64,000 bases of DNA from Udeniomyces pyricola (Eukaryota > Basidiomycota > Tremellomycetes > Cystofilobasidiales > Mrakiaceae). The notes under the pieces were generated by a model. The model searched no databases. It saw only the letters and a program-made list of their open reading frames with translations, and was not told where the DNA came from. The stretch covers positions 317,835 to 381,834 of the forward strand of contig BCIK01000007.1 of the NCBI GenBank assembly GCA_039545295.1, written 5' to 3'. The translations under genes and the position numbers were made by a program. Shown piece after piece: positions 62,187 through 64,000 of the stretch. Each line of letters begins with the position of its first letter. Positions within the stretch are counted from its first letter, which is position 1.

Positions 62187-64000
62187 ATGGTTCGGATTTC
62201 CATCCCCACGCTCACTCCACCGCTCGTACCCTACGTCAACCCACACGCGAGCTTGTCGCTTTCCGAAGCCGGCTCCAAGCTCGCCAGCTTTCTGCAAAAA
62301 GGCAAGGGCAAGACCGTCATGGTCACGGGCGCTGGGGTCAGTGTCGATAGCGGGATAAGAGCTTATAGAGGCAAGGAGGGGTCAGTGCTATCATGTCTGT
62401 CATGTTCGCTTTCGATTGGGGAACTATACACAGAGACAAACGCTAGACGAGATACACAAATCCTGCATTATCCGCATATATACTCATCGGCCTTGACCTG
62501 CGCACAATTGCCTAAATTTCTTCTCAGACACTACACTACCAACCCAAACTTTAGACCTGTACGTTGACATTGGAGTGGTCACCGTCGATCTGTTTCCATC
62601 GTTGTGCTTTTGAGCTGATGCCCCCTGCCCTCCCCTCACTGTCCTCAAACACCATCTACGGTTCACCCATTACCCCAACCTCCCTCTGATTTGTTCTCCT
62701 TTCGGTGACTTTTTCTCCTGCCGCTCAGGTCTACTACTCGGAACTTATCGATCCCTCTGAAAGAGGCGAGAAATTCCGAAAACGCTACTGGAGTCGAGGA
62801 TTCATGGGTTGGCCTCCAGGTGAATTGTCAACCCATAGCACTCGCTTACTTCGGTCCACAGCTGTTAATCGATTGACTGCTTCGATTTGCAGTCCGAGAT
62901 GCCTCGCCTAACCCAACGCATTATCACATCGCGGCTTGCATGTGGATGGGTCTGTGCAGGGAATTGATCACTCAAAATGTATGTTCTGCCATACAGCCCG
63001 CTTTAATGACGTTGGAGCGATGATCTGCCGTGAGCTGATCGCGATAGTTGCCTTGGATGTGGGTTTTCACGTTCTTATAGGTCGATGGTTTACACAACAA
63101 AGCTTCGCCATATTCTCGAGCAGAGGTAAATGCACCTTTCTTTGATCTACAGGCGAACGTTCGCCCACGTCTCAGATCTCGTCAACGAACTTCTCGCCTC
63201 CCTCCCCTTATCATGCAGACGGATCTTCGTATCCTTGATCTTCACGGCACACTCCACAAAGTCCATTGCAAAAATCGGCATACAGTCCTGCGTGATGATT
63301 TTCAAACTGTCTTGAGCAAGGTGTGTCTTGATTGCTTGTTTTATGCTCCCGATGCCTGCGCGTTTTTCTCTCCTTTCCGTAAATGACTTATTAATACGAA
63401 GGCCGGGTCATTCTTTGGGCTCATACATCTAGCTCAATCCGAGCTGGAGCGAATTTCTTGAAGAGTCGGCTAGAACAGGGACGGAGCCAAGAAGTAATCC
63501 GGATGGGGATGTTCGTACCATGATCCCCGTCTTGCGAATTGCGAGTGGGCGTGTACGGTGTCGCGTCGCTGACCCTTGGGAATGATTTCAGGTCGATTTG
63601 AGAGGTGTCAACTACGACAGCTTCAACGTTCCACCATGCAACGAGTGTGGTGAAGTGGTGCGTGTTCTGTCTGCGTAGAGATATCAACCTGCCTTGTTGA
63701 TGCGGCCAATTCAACCTAATCCTGTCAACTTCATTGTATCGTACCTTGGTGTCGACAGCTCAAGCCCGATGTGGTCTTTTTTGGCGAGTCGATACACAAC
63801 GACGTCAAGGACCGAGCGTACGTCCAGTGATGTTGCTTGTTCAGATCATGATCTCAGGGAAAAAAGAAAGCGATGCGCTGACCAACTTTATCTGGGTCTT
63901 ATCGATCTGCCCCATCGCTCTCTCTCTCTTCTGCAGAGTGAAAGCAGTTGCTGATGCTTCTCAGCTGTTGGTCATGGGCACATCCCTCGCCACTTATTCG
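62187..64000 (+). CDS. Class II (SIRT4-like) sirtuin, 3' truncated by window
   Basis: NAD-dependent protein deacylase of the sirtuin fold, likely mitochondrial by family. Start MVRISIPTLTPPLVPYVNPH. Motifs in order are the NAD-binding GAGVSVDSGIRAYRG, YYSELIDPSERGEKFRKRYWSR and THYHIAACMW. TQN/VDGLH is split by an intron at about 62974-63079, followed by KASPYSRAE. The catalytic histidine is in LDLHGTLHKVHC. Then come PPCNECG (second zinc pair), LKPDVVFFGESIH and MGTSLATYS at the edge. The first zinc pair reads CKNRH instead of CxxC. One intron end is uncertain: an acceptor at either about 63152 or 63215 keeps frame, and the latter gives SRAETDLRILDLHG, the more family-like form. At least seven introns are present before the cut. 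Confidence 0.9.

Overview
This window comes from a nuclear fungal genome, almost certainly a basidiomycete. Its genes are broken by many short GT-AG introns (10 exons for a 296-residue protein, 12 for a 350-residue one). Intergenic distances are small, codon use is GC-rich, and every recognisable protein is an ordinary fungal housekeeping protein. I cannot fix the class; Ustilaginomycotina and Pucciniomycotina yeasts are both plausible. I see no prophage, transposon, CRISPR array, rRNA or convincing tRNA. There are three runs of unknown bases (4147, 11957-11959, 33313-33517), all in homopolymers.

Layout, left to right. (1) 859-3537 (+): DUF1771/Smr-domain protein with an N/Q-rich head. (2) 5197-7317 (-): long Ser-rich protein of unknown function. 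(3) 8147-10729 (-): transcription elongation factor TFIIS. It is divergent from (4) 11326-18739 (+): Mediator subunit MED14. (5) 19784-20688 (+): secreted eight-cysteine protein with a Lys-Asp-Tyr repeat tail. (6) 21526-23978 (-): RAD23, divergent from (7) 24223-26918 (+): KRR1, a KH-domain ribosome biogenesis factor. (8) 27420-33601 (+): SLX4-like nuclease scaffold. (9) 33747-34803 (-): conserved fungal protein, UPF0643-like. (10) 35829-50516 (-): giant HECT E3 ubiquitin ligase of the TOM1/HUWE1 type. (11) 51471-54429 (-) and (12) 57334-60341 (-): two paralogous AAAP amino-acid transporters separated by a 2.9 kb gene-free stretch. (13) 61507-61940 (-): small single-TM protein, divergent from (14) 62187-end (+): class II (SIRT4-like) sirtuin, cut by the window edge.

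The genes do not form one pathway cluster. Two links are visible. TFIIS and MED14, both RNA polymerase II factors, share a 596-bp divergent promoter. The two amino-acid transporters are a local duplication. RAD23, SLX4 and TOM1 all touch DNA repair or ubiquitin, but they are unlinked in orientation and this is probably chance.

The observations most worth checking are a predicted one-nucleotide exon in KRR1 and the secreted KDDYK-repeat protein. Others are the 11-nt and 14-nt micro-exons in TFIIS and transporter 1, a missing zinc-ligand cysteine in the sirtuin, and the bias of homopolymer C/T tracts to the coding strand of introns. Exon boundaries were assigned by eye from GT/AG signals, reading-frame continuity and family similarity. 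For six genes the summed exon lengths are exact multiples of three.
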